From Streptomyces sp. NBC_01707 (GTDB lineage: Bacteria > Actinomycetota > Actinomycetes > Streptomycetales > Streptomycetaceae): 64,000 nucleotides of DNA. A program made the position numbers and the translations under genes. Below, one piece after another: positions 51,511 through 62,094 of the stretch. The DNA lies in NCBI RefSeq assembly GCF_041438805.1, contig NZ_CP109190.1, positions 6,882,001 through 6,946,000 on the forward strand, read 5' to 3'. The number at the start of each line of letters is the position of its first letter. The stretch's first letter is position 1. The notes beneath the pieces are model-generated. The model saw only the letters and a program-made list of their open reading frames with translations. It was not told the origin of the DNA and ran no database searches.

Positions 51511-52938
51511 TCACCCCTTGACGACACCCAGCGGCACCAGGCGCGCGACCAGCCGGGCGAGTCCGGCGCCCTCGGTGACCGCCGTGACCGCGTCGACGTC
51601 CTTGTAGGCTTCCGGCGCCTCCTCGGCGAGACCACGCCACGAGGAGGGGCGTACAGCGATGCCCCGGGCCTCCAGCTCGCCGCGAAGCTGCTCCCCGCGG
51701 ACCATGCGCAGCGCGTGATGGCGGCTCCAGACCCGGCCGGCACCGTGGCAGGCGGAGTGGAAGGCCTCGTTGCCGGGCAGGCCGACCATCACGTACGAGG
51801 CGGTGCCCATCGTCCCGGGGACCAGTACCGGCTGACCCGCCCCGACGAGGTCATCGGGCAGGCTCGGGTCGCCGGGCGGCAGCGCCCGCGTCGCGCCTTT
51901 GCGGTGGACGCACAGTGGACGTGCCACACCGTCCACTTCGTGGGTCTCGAGTTTGGCCGTGTTGTGCGAGATGTCGTAGACCAGCTCCAGACCGACTCCC
52001 GCAGCCGTCGCGAAGGCGTGGCGGGCGGCTTCGGACAGCAGCTGGCGGTTGGCCCGGCCGTAGTTGGCTGCTGCCGCCATCGCCCCCAGGTAGGCGTGGC
52101 CCCGCGGCGACTCGACCGGTGTGCAGGCCAGCTGCCGGTCCGGAACCTGGATGTGGTGCCGGTGCAGTTCCTGGTCCATCAAGCGGACGTGGTCGGTGCA
52201 CACCTGGTGCCCCAGTCCGCGCGAGCCGCAGTGGATCATGACGCACACCTGGCCCACCCGCAGCCCGAAGGCCGCCGATGCCGCCGAGTCGAAGATCTGG
52301 TCGACGGCCTGGACCTCCAGGAAATGGTTGCCCGATCCGAGGCTTCCCACCTGGTGGAGGCCGCGTTCGACGGCGCGCCTGCTCACCTGCCCCGGGGCCG
52401 CGCCGTCCAGGACGCCGTAGTCCTCGCAGCGCGCGAGGTCGCGCGGCACACCGTGCCCGTGCTCGACCGCGTACCGGGCACCGCCGACCAGCAGCTCGTC
52501 GATCTCCCCGGCGCCCGAGAGCTTCCACAGGCCGCCGCGCCCCATGCCGCGCGGGATGGTGCCGTCGAGGATGTCCATCAGCCGCAGCAGCCGGTCGTGG
52601 CCGAGCGCCTCATGGTCGATGTCGGCGGCCAGCAGTCGCACGCCGCAGGAGATGTCGAACCCGACGCCGCCGGGCGAGATCACCCCGCCGTGGGAGATGT
52701 CGGTGGCGGCCACCCCGCCGATCGGGAAGCCGTAGCCCCAGTGGACGTCGGGCATGGCGAAGGAGGCGCGGACGATGCCGGGCAGCGTCGCCACGTTCGC
52801 CACCTGCTCCAGCGCCTTGTCCCCGGCCGCCTGTGGCAGCAGCGCCCGCGAGGCGAACACCAGCCCGGGTACCCGCATCGGTTCCCGCTGCTCGATACGG
52901 AAGCGGTACGGACCCTTCTCCACCAGTGCGATGTCCAC
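51511..52938 (-). CDS. rtcB: RtcB-type RNA ligase
   Basis: A 475-residue RNA ligase that joins 2',3'-cyclic phosphate or 3'-phosphate ends to 5'-OH ends using GTP and manganese. Metal ligands are seen in [30 protein letters not shown] (Cys), GSGNHFLEV (His) and [13 protein letters not shown]. The guanylylated His is in the C-terminal [18 protein letters not shown] 52938 follows a GGAGGTGAGGG site. It is the last gene of the archease-CapA-RtcB operon, 5 bp after the CapA-like gene. Known partners of RtcB are archeases, and one is encoded here. Confidence 0.93.
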   Translation of the reverse strand: MDIALVEKGPYRFRIEQREPMRVPGLVFASRALLPQAAGDKALEQVANVATLPGIVRASFAMPDVHWGYGFPIGGVAATDISHGGVISPGGVGFDISCGVRLLAADIDHEALGHDRLLRLMDILDGTIPRGMGRGGLWKLSGAGEIDELLVGGARYAVEHGHGVPRDLARCEDYGVLDGAAPGQVSRRAVERGLHQVGSLGSGNHFLEVQAVDQIFDSAASAAFGLRVGQVCVMIHCGSRGLGHQVCTDHVRLMDQELHRHHIQVPDRQLACTPVESPRGHAYLGAMAAAANYGRANRQLLSEAARHAFATAAGVGLELVYDISHNTAKLETHEVDGVARPLCVHRKGATRALPPGDPSLPDDLVGAGQPVLVPGTMGTASYVMVGLPGNEAFHSACHGAGRVWSRHHALRMVRGEQLRGELEARGIAVRPSSWRGLAEEAPEAYKDVDAVTAVTEGAGLARLVARLVPLGVVKG

Positions 52939-52943
52939 GTCCC

Positions 52944-53927
52944 TCACCTCCAGTCGACCGTCAGCCGACCGGTCCGATCGACGACGGCGGTGCCGAACTC
53001 GGCGCAGGCGGTGGTGAGCCGCTCGCGGACCCACTCCCGGTCCTCGCCGCGCGCCAGACGGGTGTGGCAGTAGTCCAGGGTCAGCGGCACCGCCTCCACC
53101 CGGGCGGGAACCAGGTGCGCGGGATCCGGGCCGTCCAGGGTCACCAGGAAGAGGAGCCCCAGGTCGTTGCGGAGGACCGGGTCCACGGCGTAGTCGTCGA
53201 CGAAGTCGCCCATGTCGTACAGGATCCGGTCGGCGATCCCGTGGAACACATGGGCGGAGTGCCCGGCGACCAGCGTCGCTCCCGCCGCCAGCAGCTCCGG
53301 GGCGGCGGCCGAGACGTGACGCGGCGGCCGCGAGGTCATGTTGGGCCCCCAGTGCGGAGTGACCAGCACGACATCCGCGGCCGCGGCGGCCCGGCCCACC
53401 GACTCCGTCAGCCAGTCGGGCACCCGCGCGTGGAGATCGGCCCAGGCCGCACCGGGACCGTCCGCCCCGGCCGCGTACTCCTGCGGGTGGTCCGTGACGC
53501 CCACCACCGCAAGCCGCACACCGCCCGCCTCCAGCACCGCGAACTCCCGGGCCGCGTGTGCGTCCGCCCCGGCGCCGACGGCGTGCACGCCCGCCCCGGC
53601 CAGCAGGGTGCGGGTGTCGGCCATCGCGTCGAACCCGTAGTCCAGAGCATGGTTGTTGGCAAGCGTCACACAGTTCACGCCCAGCTCGGCCAGCACCTTC
53701 GCGGCGGCGGAGGGGGCGCGGAAGAAGAAGGCCTTCTGCGGGTCGGGCCAGCGGTGCCCTCGGTCGGAGACGCAGCACTCCAGGTTGAGCACGAACAGGT
53801 CCGCCTCCCCGATCGCCTCCCTGACCCCCGCGGAGACCAGCGTCCCCGGCGTCGGCGAGCGGCGCAGTTCCTCGGCGACGCCGCGCCCGAGCATGGTGTC
53901 GCCGGCCAGTGCCACCGTGAGCGCCAT
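52944..53927 (-). CDS. CapA-family metallophosphatase-like protein
   Basis: A 327-residue PGA_cap/CapA-type protein. The metal-binding motifs are [10 protein letters not shown] near residue 8, [36 protein letters not shown] and [12 protein letters not shown]. The family belongs to calcineurin-like phosphoesterases and is usually linked to poly-gamma-glutamate capsules, but this copy has no membrane anchor or signal peptide and lies between archease and RtcB. That context suggests a cytoplasmic phosphoesterase acting on RNA ends; this is inference. Confidence 0.85.
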   Translation of the reverse strand: MALTVALAGDTMLGRGVAEELRRSPTPGTLVSAGVREAIGEADLFVLNLECCVSDRGHRWPDPQKAFFFRAPSAAAKVLAELGVNCVTLANNHALDYGFDAMADTRTLLAGAGVHAVGAGADAHAAREFAVLEAGGVRLAVVGVTDHPQEYAAGADGPGAAWADLHARVPDWLTESVGRAAAAADVVLVTPHWGPNMTSRPPRHVSAAAPELLAAGATLVAGHSAHVFHGIADRILYDMGDFVDDYAVDPVLRNDLGLLFLVTLDGPDPAHLVPARVEAVPLTLDYCHTRLARGEDREWVRERLTTACAEFGTAVVDRTGRLTVDWR

Positions 53928-53953
53928 GATCCCGTCCCTTCCCCGTCCTGCAC

Positions 53954-54415
53954 TCAGACGTCGAGGGTCACCCGGCAGGTCCAGCCGCCGGGGCCGCCGC
54001 GCAGGTGCAGGTCGTGCAGCGAAACGGCCTTCGGCACCGCGCCGACGGGCACGGCGGTGCCGGTGTCGGCCATCCGGAAGCGGACCGACAGGCCCCGGCC
54101 GGCCCCCGCCGACCCGATGGCCCCGACCTCCACATCGAGCGGGATCTCGCCGTCGGCATCCATCCGGTAGACGACCTCCTCCAGGACGGACACCAGCAGA
54201 TCCACGTCGGACTCCGCCGTGACCACGTATGCGCGTTCACCGACAACCGTGGCCCCGGTCGTGTCGGCGAAGCCCTCCACCACGGCGCGCACTGCCTCGG
54301 CGATGCACCCCTCGGCCGTCGGTGACCACGCCTCCACCCGCATGTCCGCGGTGTGGGGCACGGCCCCGTGTCCACTCGCGCCGGACTGCTTCCGCACGGG
54401 TTCCCGACCGTCCAC
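53954..54415 (-). CDS. archease (RtcB cofactor)
   Basis: A 153-residue archease that helps RtcB to be guanylylated. The family start [20 protein letters not shown] is found at about residues 21-40, with the metal-binding His and Asp of HTAD. The C-terminus ([19 protein letters not shown]) has the typical His-Asp pair. GTG 54415 was chosen because a GGAGAGG site lies 8 bp upstream; GTG 54397 is an alternative. It is 26 bp before the CapA-like gene. The 311 bp to the next gene hold its promoter and that of the divergent LLM oxidoreductase. Confidence 0.88.
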   Translation of the reverse strand: MDGREPVRKQSGASGHGAVPHTADMRVEAWSPTAEGCIAEAVRAVVEGFADTTGATVVGERAYVVTAESDVDLLVSVLEEVVYRMDADGEIPLDVEVGAIGSAGAGRGLSVRFRMADTGTAVPVGAVPKAVSLHDLHLRGGPGGWTCRVTLDV

Positions 54416-54726
54416 GGTCGGCGCCTCTCCGTCGTCTCCGGACGCACAGCCTGATGCCGGTTCTCCCGAGCCGCAGGCGATGCCTCCTCCAGAGTCGTCC
54501 CGCACACCGCCCCGGGCAACCTGCCCGAGGCGGCGCACGCTGTCACCGGGCGCGGGGCCATCGGCGACGGTGTCCGGGTTCCGGCCGTCAAAGCCTCGTG
54601 GCCACCGCCACCGACCACGCGCCGGCCTCGCACGCCTTCACCCGTCGATACCCGCTTCGTTGACCACAGGCAATCAAAATGTGACATACGGTAGTTGTCC
54701 CGCCGTCCTCGTGAAGGAGCGCACGC

Positions 54727-55656
54727 ATGCCGGTCTCGCTGGGTCTCGGTCTTCCGCAGATGAAGCAGTACGACATCGGCCGCGACGTGGCCACGGTGGC
54801 GCGCGCGGCGGAGGACACCGGGTACGAGAGTCTGTGGGTCTTCGAGCGCGTGCTCTTTCCCGAGCCGGCCACCCAGGGGCTGTACGGCGTACCGGGGCTG
54901 CCATGGCCCGATGAGTACCGCAGCGTCGCCGATCCGCTGGTCACCCTCACCTTGGCCGCCGCGGCCACCGGCCGGGCCAGGCTCGGCACCAGCGTCCTGA
55001 TCGCCCCGCTCCACGTACCGTTCCAGCTGGCCCGTTCGCTCGCCTCGCTCGACGTCGCGAGCGGTGGCCGGGTGGTCGCGGGCCTCGGAACCGGCTGGTC
55101 ACTCGACGAGTACGCGGCCGCCTCGGTCGCCCCCTTCGAGAAGCGCGGCGCGGTCCTGGACGAACTGCTGGACGTCTGTGCGGCCGTCTGGGGCCCGGAC
55201 CCGGTCTCGTACCGGGGCGAGCTGACCACCATCGCACCGGCCGAGGTCGGCCCCAAGCCCGTTCGCCCTGTCCCGGTCTATCTGCCGGCCAACAGCCCGC
55301 GCTCCACCCGCCGCCTGGTGGACCGGGCGGACGGCTGGATGCCCGTCGCCATGGGTGCCACGACACTGGCCGAACAGTGGCGGAAGGTGCAGGACATGGC
55401 TGCCGAGCGCGGCAGGGACCGGCCGATCGGCGTGTGCGTCCGCGCCAACGCGAGGTACAGCGCCAAGCCGTTCGAGGGCGCGGACCGGCAGCCCTTCCGG
55501 GGCAGCGTGGCCCAGATCGTCGAGGACCTGGTGGCGCACGCCGCGACGGGCGTACCCGAGATCCTGCTGGACTTCCAGGCGGCGACGCGTGACGCCGCCG
55601 AACTCGTCGACGTGGCGGCCGAGGTGTATCAGGCGGCCCGAGCGGCGGGCGTCTGA
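54727..55656 (+). CDS. LLM-class F420-dependent oxidoreductase (TIGR03619-like)
   Basis: A 309-residue TIM-barrel oxidoreductase. The start VSLGLGLPQMKQYDIGRDV and the stretches GYESLWVFERVLFPEPATQG, LGTSVLIAPLHVPFQLARSL and VVAGLGTGWSLDEYAAASV are typical of the family. It probably transfers hydride from F420H2. An AAGGAG ribosome site precedes ATG 54727. It is divergent from the archease operon. A TTGACC element at 54660-54665 may be its -35. The substrate is unknown. Confidence 0.88.
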   Translation: MPVSLGLGLPQMKQYDIGRDVATVARAAEDTGYESLWVFERVLFPEPATQGLYGVPGLPWPDEYRSVADPLVTLTLAAAATGRARLGTSVLIAPLHVPFQLARSLASLDVASGGRVVAGLGTGWSLDEYAAASVAPFEKRGAVLDELLDVCAAVWGPDPVSYRGELTTIAPAEVGPKPVRPVPVYLPANSPRSTRRLVDRADGWMPVAMGATTLAEQWRKVQDMAAERGRDRPIGVCVRANARYSAKPFEGADRQPFRGSVAQIVEDLVAHAATGVPEILLDFQAATRDAAELVDVAAEVYQAARAAGV

Positions 55657-55846
55657 CGGCCGCACCGGGGGAGTACCGGTCCACCGTCCGGCGGGACGGA
55701 TCGCGGCCGTCCACAGCACGCCACCGCATCCCCCATCGGCCGCCGGCCACCTTCTCCGGTCCGTCGGTGTCAGCCGCGGACCGTGCGGGACCGGCGGAGC
55801 GATGGTCCCGCGGCGAGTGGGCCCGGCGGATGCCCGGGGCGCCGGC

Positions 55847-56995
55847 TCATTCCCCCGGGAGCAGTCGAGCCTCGGCGCTCGGCAGCTTGCTCCACCAGTG
55901 GTCGTAACGGCGATAGACCTCCGGTTCGCGGTCGGCGAGGAAGGACGTCAGTGACCTTGCCTCGGCGGCCAGTTGCTCCCAGACGTCATCCGGCAGGTGG
56001 TGGAACGCGGTCACCTCGACGCCTCCCACGGCCGGACGCCAGATGCCGGCGACGTACCCGTCGACCAGCAGGGTCGGCAGCACGTCGCCGTTCCTGCGGA
56101 TGACGAGCGTGCGGTAGTCCGGGGGGATGACGCGGCTGCGGTCGGAGTAGGCCAGCAGGACGCTGTCCCACATGGCCATCAGCCGGGGCGGTGCAGGCGT
56201 GTCCTCGTCCGGACGCGATGCGCCCGGGGTGTCGAACAGCTCCTCACCGTTCGGCCCGGCCAGCCGCTCGACGCCACCGTCACCGGCGAGAGCCTGCAAG
56301 GCCGTCCTGGCTCTGGCCCGCTGGACCAGCGCGAACTGTGCCACGTCCGCCACCGATGCCGGCCCGAACCCCTCGAGATAGCGCAGGACGAGCGTCCGCA
56401 GGGACGCGGCGGACACCTCCTGGTCCGCTCGCGCGGGCCGGATCGGGGGAGCGACGTACGACGGACGGGTGCCGAACGACCACGGTGGCGTGGTGGGTGC
56501 GTGCAGCAGCGGCGTGTACTGCCGCAGCCCCCACCACGCGCCGGGCTTCGGAGGCGAGCCCAGCCGCTGCGTGAGCCAAGCCGCGAACTCCGCAGCCGTG
56601 CGCGGCCGGTCGGCGAACGCAAGCAGCTCCGGAACCAGTGCGTCGGCGTCCTCGGCGGTCAGCCCGGACACCGTGAAGCGGTCACCCAGCCTGGCGGCAC
56701 GCAGCGACGGCTGCACGGCCTCGTGAAAGGCCCGGAAGTCGTCGATGTGGACGGCGTGCAACGTGATCCGCATGAGAGTCGACTTGACGACATCATGGCC
56801 GGCGAAGGCGGCATCGAGGTCGGCCGCGTCGAAGCCGGTGAGCCGGTTCCACAGCGCGAGGTAGGGCGATGCCGCCTGCTGCGCCTGCAGTGCGACGACG
56901 CGCCGTACCGCATCCGCGACGCCGAGCGTCTCCCGCTGCAACAGCAGCTGCCGGGCGAGCGTGGAGCGGTTGAGCTCTCGCGCCGTGATTCCCAT
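55847..56995 (-). CDS. winged-helix AlkZ/YcaQ-like DNA glycosylase
   Basis: A 382-residue protein of the HTH_42 family. The N-terminal ARQLLLQRETLGVADAVRRV is followed by VALQAQQAASPYLALWNRL, which includes the QxQ catalytic motif of AlkZ/AlkX glycosylases. Members unhook interstrand crosslinks or remove bulky alkyl bases; some protect antibiotic producers from their own DNA-damaging product. ATG 56995 is the only good start. It is a single gene, convergent with the LLM oxidoreductase 190 bp away; that interval shows nothing else. Confidence 0.85.
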   Translation of the reverse strand: MGITARELNRSTLARQLLLQRETLGVADAVRRVVALQAQQAASPYLALWNRLTGFDAADLDAAFAGHDVVKSTLMRITLHAVHIDDFRAFHEAVQPSLRAARLGDRFTVSGLTAEDADALVPELLAFADRPRTAAEFAAWLTQRLGSPPKPGAWWGLRQYTPLLHAPTTPPWSFGTRPSYVAPPIRPARADQEVSAASLRTLVLRYLEGFGPASVADVAQFALVQRARARTALQALAGDGGVERLAGPNGEELFDTPGASRPDEDTPAPPRLMAMWDSVLLAYSDRSRVIPPDYRTLVIRRNGDVLPTLLVDGYVAGIWRPAVGGVEVTAFHHLPDDVWEQLAAEARSLTSFLADREPEVYRRYDHWWSKLPSAEARLLPGE

Positions 56996-57544
56996 GCCGT
57001 GACCGTCTCATTCCCCATGTCGTGGACCCGGCGCCGAGGGTGCCCGCGCAGTGCCCGGTCGCGCACCCTGACCAGTACGCCGGCGCCTGACCGCGAGCTG
57101 ACAGCATCGGGATTCTCCCACGTGAACTCCGCAGCTTCGGAGGCCGGTTCGGAACCGCCCGCAGCAGTCCGGTCTCGATCGGGCTCGCCCGCGGCCGGCG
57201 ACCGGTGGCGCGTTCCGGTCGGTGTGCGGATGGCGTGCGCGGTGGTCCTCGGTGGGCGATTTTCGGCCAACGGGTTGTCGCGGTCCGGGCCGCCCGCCGA
57301 CCTCCGGAAGGAGCTGTTCCGGCAGTGACGTTCCGGGGCGGGGCACAGGGGTCCGGGTGGATGGTCACCGGAGAGAGGAATTGCCCGGTCGGAATGCGGT
57401 GCGGGCGGCAGTCGTCGGTCGCGCGGTGGGGGCGCCGGTGATTCCGGATCGCCGACCCACCCCGGACCTGCTGTTGTGTGCCGCGAAAGGCCTGGCGGTG
57501 TGCCTCCAAGTTAACAGATACGTAAGGCAGTTGTGATTCAACAC

Positions 57545-57586
57545 TTGACAGGTGCCCATCACCACGCCACTTTGGGAGCGCTCCCA
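57545..57586 (+). promoter_or_regulatory. promoter and CebR box of the cellulolytic cluster
   Basis: TTGACA at 57545-57550 is a good -35; the -10 is weak. TGGGAGCGCTCCCA at 57573-57586 is a perfect CebR operator, the site used by Streptomyces to repress cellulase genes without cellobiose or cellotriose. It is 124 bp before the GH10 start. The upstream interval 56996-57540 shows no gene that I can support; its right part (57500-57540) is AT-richer, as expected of a promoter. Confidence 0.88.
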
Positions 57587-57709
57587 CCATCAAGACTTGC
57601 ACGCTTCCTTACCCTCCGCTCCCCACACCTTCGAGACGTGAACCGGAGGCATGGTCGCTGTCGCGCCCCCATGTCCCCCGGCTGTTCTCGGCCGAGGAAA
57701 GCGAATGTC

Positions 57710-59245
57710 ATGAGTCTGGTAAAGCGCTCCACTCACGGCTGCCCCGGTGGGCTGCCGGTCCTGTTGCTCACCGCTTGTGCAGTCGCCGCATCTCTGGCGG
57801 GAGTGCCGGCCGCGGCGGCCGAGCCGAGCACCCTGCACGACCTGGCCGCCGCCCACGGGAAATACTTCGGCTCCGCCACCGACAATCCCGAACTGCCCGA
57901 CACCGCCTACGCCGCCACCCTGGGTTCCGAATTCGGTCAGATCACTCCGGGCAACTCCATGAAGTGGGACACCACCGAGCCGCAGCAGGGGCAGTTCAGC
58001 TTCACCAAAGGCGATGTGATCAGCGACTTCGCGCGGGATCACGGTCAGACCGTACGCGGTCACACACTCGTCTGGCACAGCCAGCTGCCCGGCTGGGTCG
58101 CCGCGCTGCCGGCGTCGCAGGTGGAAGCGGCGATGACGAACCACATCACCGAAGTCGCAGGCCACTACCGGGGTGAGGTCACCGCCTGGGACGTCGTGAA
58201 CGAGCCGTTCAACGACGACGGGACCTTCCGCGCGAGCCCCTTCTACAACGCCATGGGCAGTGATTACATCGCCACCGCCCTGCGCGCCGCCCACGCCGCG
58301 GACCCGGACGCCAAGCTCTACATCAACGACTACAACACCGAGGGCCTGGGCGCGAAGAGCGACGCCATGTACGACCTGGTCAGCGAACTGGTCGCCGAAG
58401 GTGTGCCGATCGACGGAGTCGGGTTCCAGGGGCATCTGGCGGTCCAGTACGGATTCCCCGGCGGCATGCAGCAGAACCTGAAGCGATTCGCCGACCTCGG
58501 GCTCGACGTCGCCGTCACCGAACTCGACGTACGCATGCAACTGCCCGCCGACGCGGCCAAGCTGGCCACGCAGGCCACCTACTACCGGAACGTCGTCGAG
58601 GCCTGCCTCGCGGTGGCGCGGTGCGTCGGCATCACGGTCTGGGACTACACGGACAAGTACTCCTGGGTCCCCGACGCGTTCCCCGGACAGGGTGCGGCCA
58701 ACCTCTACGACGAGAACCTCCGGCCGAAGGCCTCGTACGACGCCGTGCGCACCGCGCTGGGCGGCGACGACGAAGGCGGTGGCGGCGGTGAGCCGGGTGC
58801 GCTCAAGGCCCGGTACCGCAACAGCGACCCGGCCCCCGCGGACAACCAGATCAAGCCCGCTCTCCAACTGGTGAACACCGGCGCCGCCGCCGTCGATCTG
58901 TCCACGGTGAAGGTGCGCTACTGGTTCACCGGTGACAACGGAGCGTCCTCGTACGGCACGTGGTGCGACTGGTCCCCGCTCGGCTGCTCCACCATCACCC
59001 ACCGGGTGGCCGCCATGAGTTCACCGAAGGCCGGCGCCGACCACTACCTGGAGGTCGGCTTCGGCAGCGGCAGCCTGGCGCCGGGGTCCTCCACCGGTGA
59101 GATCCAGCTGCGGCTGAGCAAGACCGACTGGTCGAACTTCGACGAGACCGACGACTACAGCCGCACCACCGGGACCTCCTACGCGGACGCCCCGAAGGTC
59201 GCGGTCTACATCGGCGGCGAACTCGCCTGGGGCATCGAGCCCTGA
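57710..59245 (+). CDS. GH10 endo-1,4-beta-xylanase with CBM3
   Basis: A 511-residue secreted enzyme. Signal peptide about 1-37 (VLLLTACAVAASLAGVPAAAA). The GH10 domain spans about 40-345; the acid/base Glu is in WDVVNEPFNDD and the nucleophile Glu in VAVTELDVRMQ. HTLVWHSQLPGWV is a substrate-binding motif. A Gly-rich linker leads to a CBM3 (about 361-511, LKARYRNSDPAPADNQIKP). It hydrolyses xylan, and the CBM3 holds it on cellulose. ATG 57710 lies after GAGGAAA. It is the first gene of the cluster behind the CebR box. Confidence 0.95.
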   Translation: MSLVKRSTHGCPGGLPVLLLTACAVAASLAGVPAAAAEPSTLHDLAAAHGKYFGSATDNPELPDTAYAATLGSEFGQITPGNSMKWDTTEPQQGQFSFTKGDVISDFARDHGQTVRGHTLVWHSQLPGWVAALPASQVEAAMTNHITEVAGHYRGEVTAWDVVNEPFNDDGTFRASPFYNAMGSDYIATALRAAHAADPDAKLYINDYNTEGLGAKSDAMYDLVSELVAEGVPIDGVGFQGHLAVQYGFPGGMQQNLKRFADLGLDVAVTELDVRMQLPADAAKLATQATYYRNVVEACLAVARCVGITVWDYTDKYSWVPDAFPGQGAANLYDENLRPKASYDAVRTALGGDDEGGGGGEPGALKARYRNSDPAPADNQIKPALQLVNTGAAAVDLSTVKVRYWFTGDNGASSYGTWCDWSPLGCSTITHRVAAMSSPKAGADHYLEVGFGSGSLAPGSSTGEIQLRLSKTDWSNFDETDDYSRTTGTSYADAPKVAVYIGGELAWGIEP

Positions 59246-59304
59246 CGCTCCGCACCACCTGCACAGCCCTCCCTCCCCCTACGACACCCACCAACGGAGG
59301 ATTT

Positions 59305-62094
59305 GTGTCGATATCACGTAGAACATTCAGTACTGCCTTGAGCGGCAGCCTGATCGCGATGGGCCTGACCCAGGGCACCGCCGTGGCCAAGCCCACCACC
59401 GCGACGGGCGAGGGCTCCCGTGCCGCGGCGGCCGACGACCCTTACACCCAGGCGTTCCTCACCCAGTACGGCAAGATCAAGGCGGCGGGCAACGGCTACT
59501 TCAGCCCGGACGGCCTTCCGTACCACTCGGCCGAGACACTGATGGTCGAGGCTCCGGACCACGGTCACGAGACGACCTCCGAGGCCGTCAGTTTCTGGAT
59601 GTGGCTGGAGGCCGCGTACGGCCGGGTGACGGGGGACTGGGACCCCTTCAACGAAGCGTGGGCGATCGCGGAGCGCACGATCATCCCGCAGCACGCCGAT
59701 CAGTCCACCGCCGACGCGTACAACCCGAGCTCCCCGGCGACCTACGCGCCCGAATGGCCGCTTCCCGACAACTACCCGTCAGCCCTGGACAGTTCGGTCC
59801 CGGTCGGCTCGGACCCCATCGCCACGGAACTCGCCTCGTCCTACGGCACGATGGACGTCTACGGCATGCACTGGCTGATGGACCTGGACAACACCTACGG
59901 CTACGGCAACAAGCCCGGCACCGGTGGCGAGTCGGGTCCGGGAGCCGGACCGTCGTTCATCAACACCTACCAGCGCGGTGCACAGGAGTCGGTGTGGGAG
60001 ACCATCCCGCAGCCGACCACCGATCTCTTCAACTACGGCGGCCCGAACGGCTATCTCGACCTGTTCGTCGACGACGCGAGCTATGCCAAGCAGTGGAAGT
60101 ACACCAACGCCCCGGACGCCGACGCCCGCGCGGTGCAGGCCGCCTACTGGGCTTACCGGTGGGCCTCCGCCCAGGGCAAGGAAGGAGAGATCGTGGCGTC
60201 GGTGGCCAAGGCCGCCAAGATGGGTGACTACCTCCGCTATGCCATGTTCGACAAGTACTTCAAGCGGATCGGCAGTTGTACGGATCCCAACTCCTGCCCG
60301 GCCGCGTCCGGCCGTGACGCCCAGCACTACCTGCTGTCGTGGTACTACGCCTGGGGCGGCGCGGCCGCGGGGAACGGCGGCGGGTGGGCCTGGCGCATCG
60401 GCGACGGCGCCTCCCACCAGGGCTACCAGAACCCGCTCGCCGCATGGGCCCTGTCCAACGTCCCGGCGCTGACGCCCAAGTCGGCTACGGCGCGCACCGA
60501 CTGGGCGAAGAGTCTGACCAGGCAGCTGGAGTTCCTGCAGTGGCTGCAGTCCGCGGAAGGCGCGTTCGCCGGGGGCTGCACCAACAGCTGGGACGGGAAG
60601 TACGGAACCCCGCCGGCCGGCACGCCGACGTTCTACGGCATGGCGTACGACTGGCAGCCGGTCTACCACGATCCGCCGAGCAACAACTGGTTCGGCTTCC
60701 AGGTTTGGGGCATGGAGCGCGTCGCCGCGTACTACTACGTCACCGGCAACGCGACCGCCAAGGCCGTGCTGTCCAAATGGGTCGCCTGGGCCTCCGGGAA
60801 GACCACCGTCGGCGCCGACGGCAGTTACCGCTTCCCCTCCACGCTCAACTGGACGGGCGAGCCGGACACCTGGAACCCCACGTCCCCCGGGAACAACGCG
60901 GCACTGCACGTCTCGGTCGTGGACTACTCCAACGACGTCGGGGTGGGCGCCGCCTACGTCAAGACGCTGACCTACTACGCCGCCAGATCGGGCGACGCGG
61001 ACGCCGGGGCCCTGGCCAAGGCCCTGCTCGACGCGATGGCACTGAACGCCGACGACAAGGGCATCGCCGTACCGGAGACCAGGGCCGACTACAACCGGTT
61101 CGACGACGAGGTGTTCGTACCCGACGGCTGGTCGGGCGAGATGCCGGGTGGCGACACGGTCGAGCCGGGCGTCACCTTCATCGGCATGCGGTCCTGGTAC
61201 CGGGACGACCCGGACTGGCCCAAGGTCCAGGCCTACCTGGACGGCGGACCGGCCCCCACCTTCACGTACCACCGGTTCTGGGCCCAGGCGGCGCTCGCGC
61301 TCGCCTTCTCGATCTACGCCGAACTGCTGGTGGAGGGGGACGGCGGAGGTGACACCGAACCACCGACGGCGCCGGCCGGGCTGACGGTCACCGCGACGAC
61401 GAACAACAGCGTGTCGTTGTCGTGGTCCGCCTCGACCGACAATGTCGCCGTCACCGGTTACGACGTGTACCGCAACGGCGTACTCGCGGGCAGTACGACG
61501 ACGCGGACGTTCACGGACCAGGGCCTCGCCGCCGCGACCGCGTACGGCTACGCGGTCGCGGCGCGGGATGCGGGCGGCAACACCTCGGCGCTCTCCACGA
61601 CCGTGTCCGCCACCACGAAATCGGGCGGCGGCGGAACAGGCTCGGTGAAGGTCCAGTACAAGAACACCGACTCGTCGGCCACCGACAACCAGATCCGGCT
61701 CGGACTGCAGATCGTCAACACGGGCAGTGCGCCGATCGATCTGTCCACGGTCAAGGTCCGGTACTGGTTCAGCTCCGAGGCCGGTGCGAGCACCTTCTCC
61801 ACGTACTGCGACTACGCCGCGCTCGGATCGTCGAACATCAACCACACGGTGGTCACGGTCAGCAGCCCGAAGACCGGGGCCGACCACTACCTGGAGGTCG
61901 GCTTCACCGGCGGAGCGGGCAGCGTGGCCGCGGGCGCCTCGACCGGCGAGGTCCAGCTGCGACTGAACAAGTCCGACTGGTCGAACTTCAGCGAGGCCGA
62001 CGACTACAGCCGCGCCACCAACACCGGCTACGCCGACGCACCCCGCGTCGCCGCCTATGTGGGCTCGGCTCTCGCCTGGGGTGTGGAACCGTGA
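59305..62094 (+). CDS. GH48 cellobiohydrolase with FnIII and CBM3
   Basis: A 929-residue secreted processive cellulase. The N-terminus SISRRTFSTALSG is followed by a hydrophobic stretch, perhaps a Tat signal. The GH48 domain (about 46-675) has HSAETLMVEAPDHGHETTSE with the catalytic acid Glu and continues SFWMWLEAAYGRVTGDWDPF. Then come one FnIII domain (about 685-770, ASTDNVAVTGYDVYRNG) and a CBM3 (about 778-929). The start is GTG 59305 with CGGAGG upstream. It releases cellobiose from chain ends. The stop overlaps the GH12 start by 4 bp. Confidence 0.95.
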   Translation: MSISRRTFSTALSGSLIAMGLTQGTAVAKPTTATGEGSRAAAADDPYTQAFLTQYGKIKAAGNGYFSPDGLPYHSAETLMVEAPDHGHETTSEAVSFWMWLEAAYGRVTGDWDPFNEAWAIAERTIIPQHADQSTADAYNPSSPATYAPEWPLPDNYPSALDSSVPVGSDPIATELASSYGTMDVYGMHWLMDLDNTYGYGNKPGTGGESGPGAGPSFINTYQRGAQESVWETIPQPTTDLFNYGGPNGYLDLFVDDASYAKQWKYTNAPDADARAVQAAYWAYRWASAQGKEGEIVASVAKAAKMGDYLRYAMFDKYFKRIGSCTDPNSCPAASGRDAQHYLLSWYYAWGGAAAGNGGGWAWRIGDGASHQGYQNPLAAWALSNVPALTPKSATARTDWAKSLTRQLEFLQWLQSAEGAFAGGCTNSWDGKYGTPPAGTPTFYGMAYDWQPVYHDPPSNNWFGFQVWGMERVAAYYYVTGNATAKAVLSKWVAWASGKTTVGADGSYRFPSTLNWTGEPDTWNPTSPGNNAALHVSVVDYSNDVGVGAAYVKTLTYYAARSGDADAGALAKALLDAMALNADDKGIAVPETRADYNRFDDEVFVPDGWSGEMPGGDTVEPGVTFIGMRSWYRDDPDWPKVQAYLDGGPAPTFTYHRFWAQAALALAFSIYAELLVEGDGGGDTEPPTAPAGLTVTATTNNSVSLSWSASTDNVAVTGYDVYRNGVLAGSTTTRTFTDQGLAAATAYGYAVAARDAGGNTSALSTTVSATTKSGGGGTGSVKVQYKNTDSSATDNQIRLGLQIVNTGSAPIDLSTVKVRYWFSSEAGASTFSTYCDYAALGSSNINHTVVTVSSPKTGADHYLEVGFTGGAGSVAAGASTGEVQLRLNKSDWSNFSEADDYSRATNTGYADAPRVAAYVGSALAWGVEP

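Noticed and set aside
57124..57328. Short forward frame ending PPADLRKELFRQ upstream of the cellulase promoter
   Set aside because: There is no ribosome site, no recognisable motif, and it is the tail of a frame antisense to the AlkZ-like gene.
57651..57713. A 20-codon frame whose stop overlaps the GH10 start (possible leader peptide)
   Set aside because: The GGAGG before it is only one base from the ATG, too close for normal initiation, and there is no sign of attenuation structures. The overlap is probably chance.
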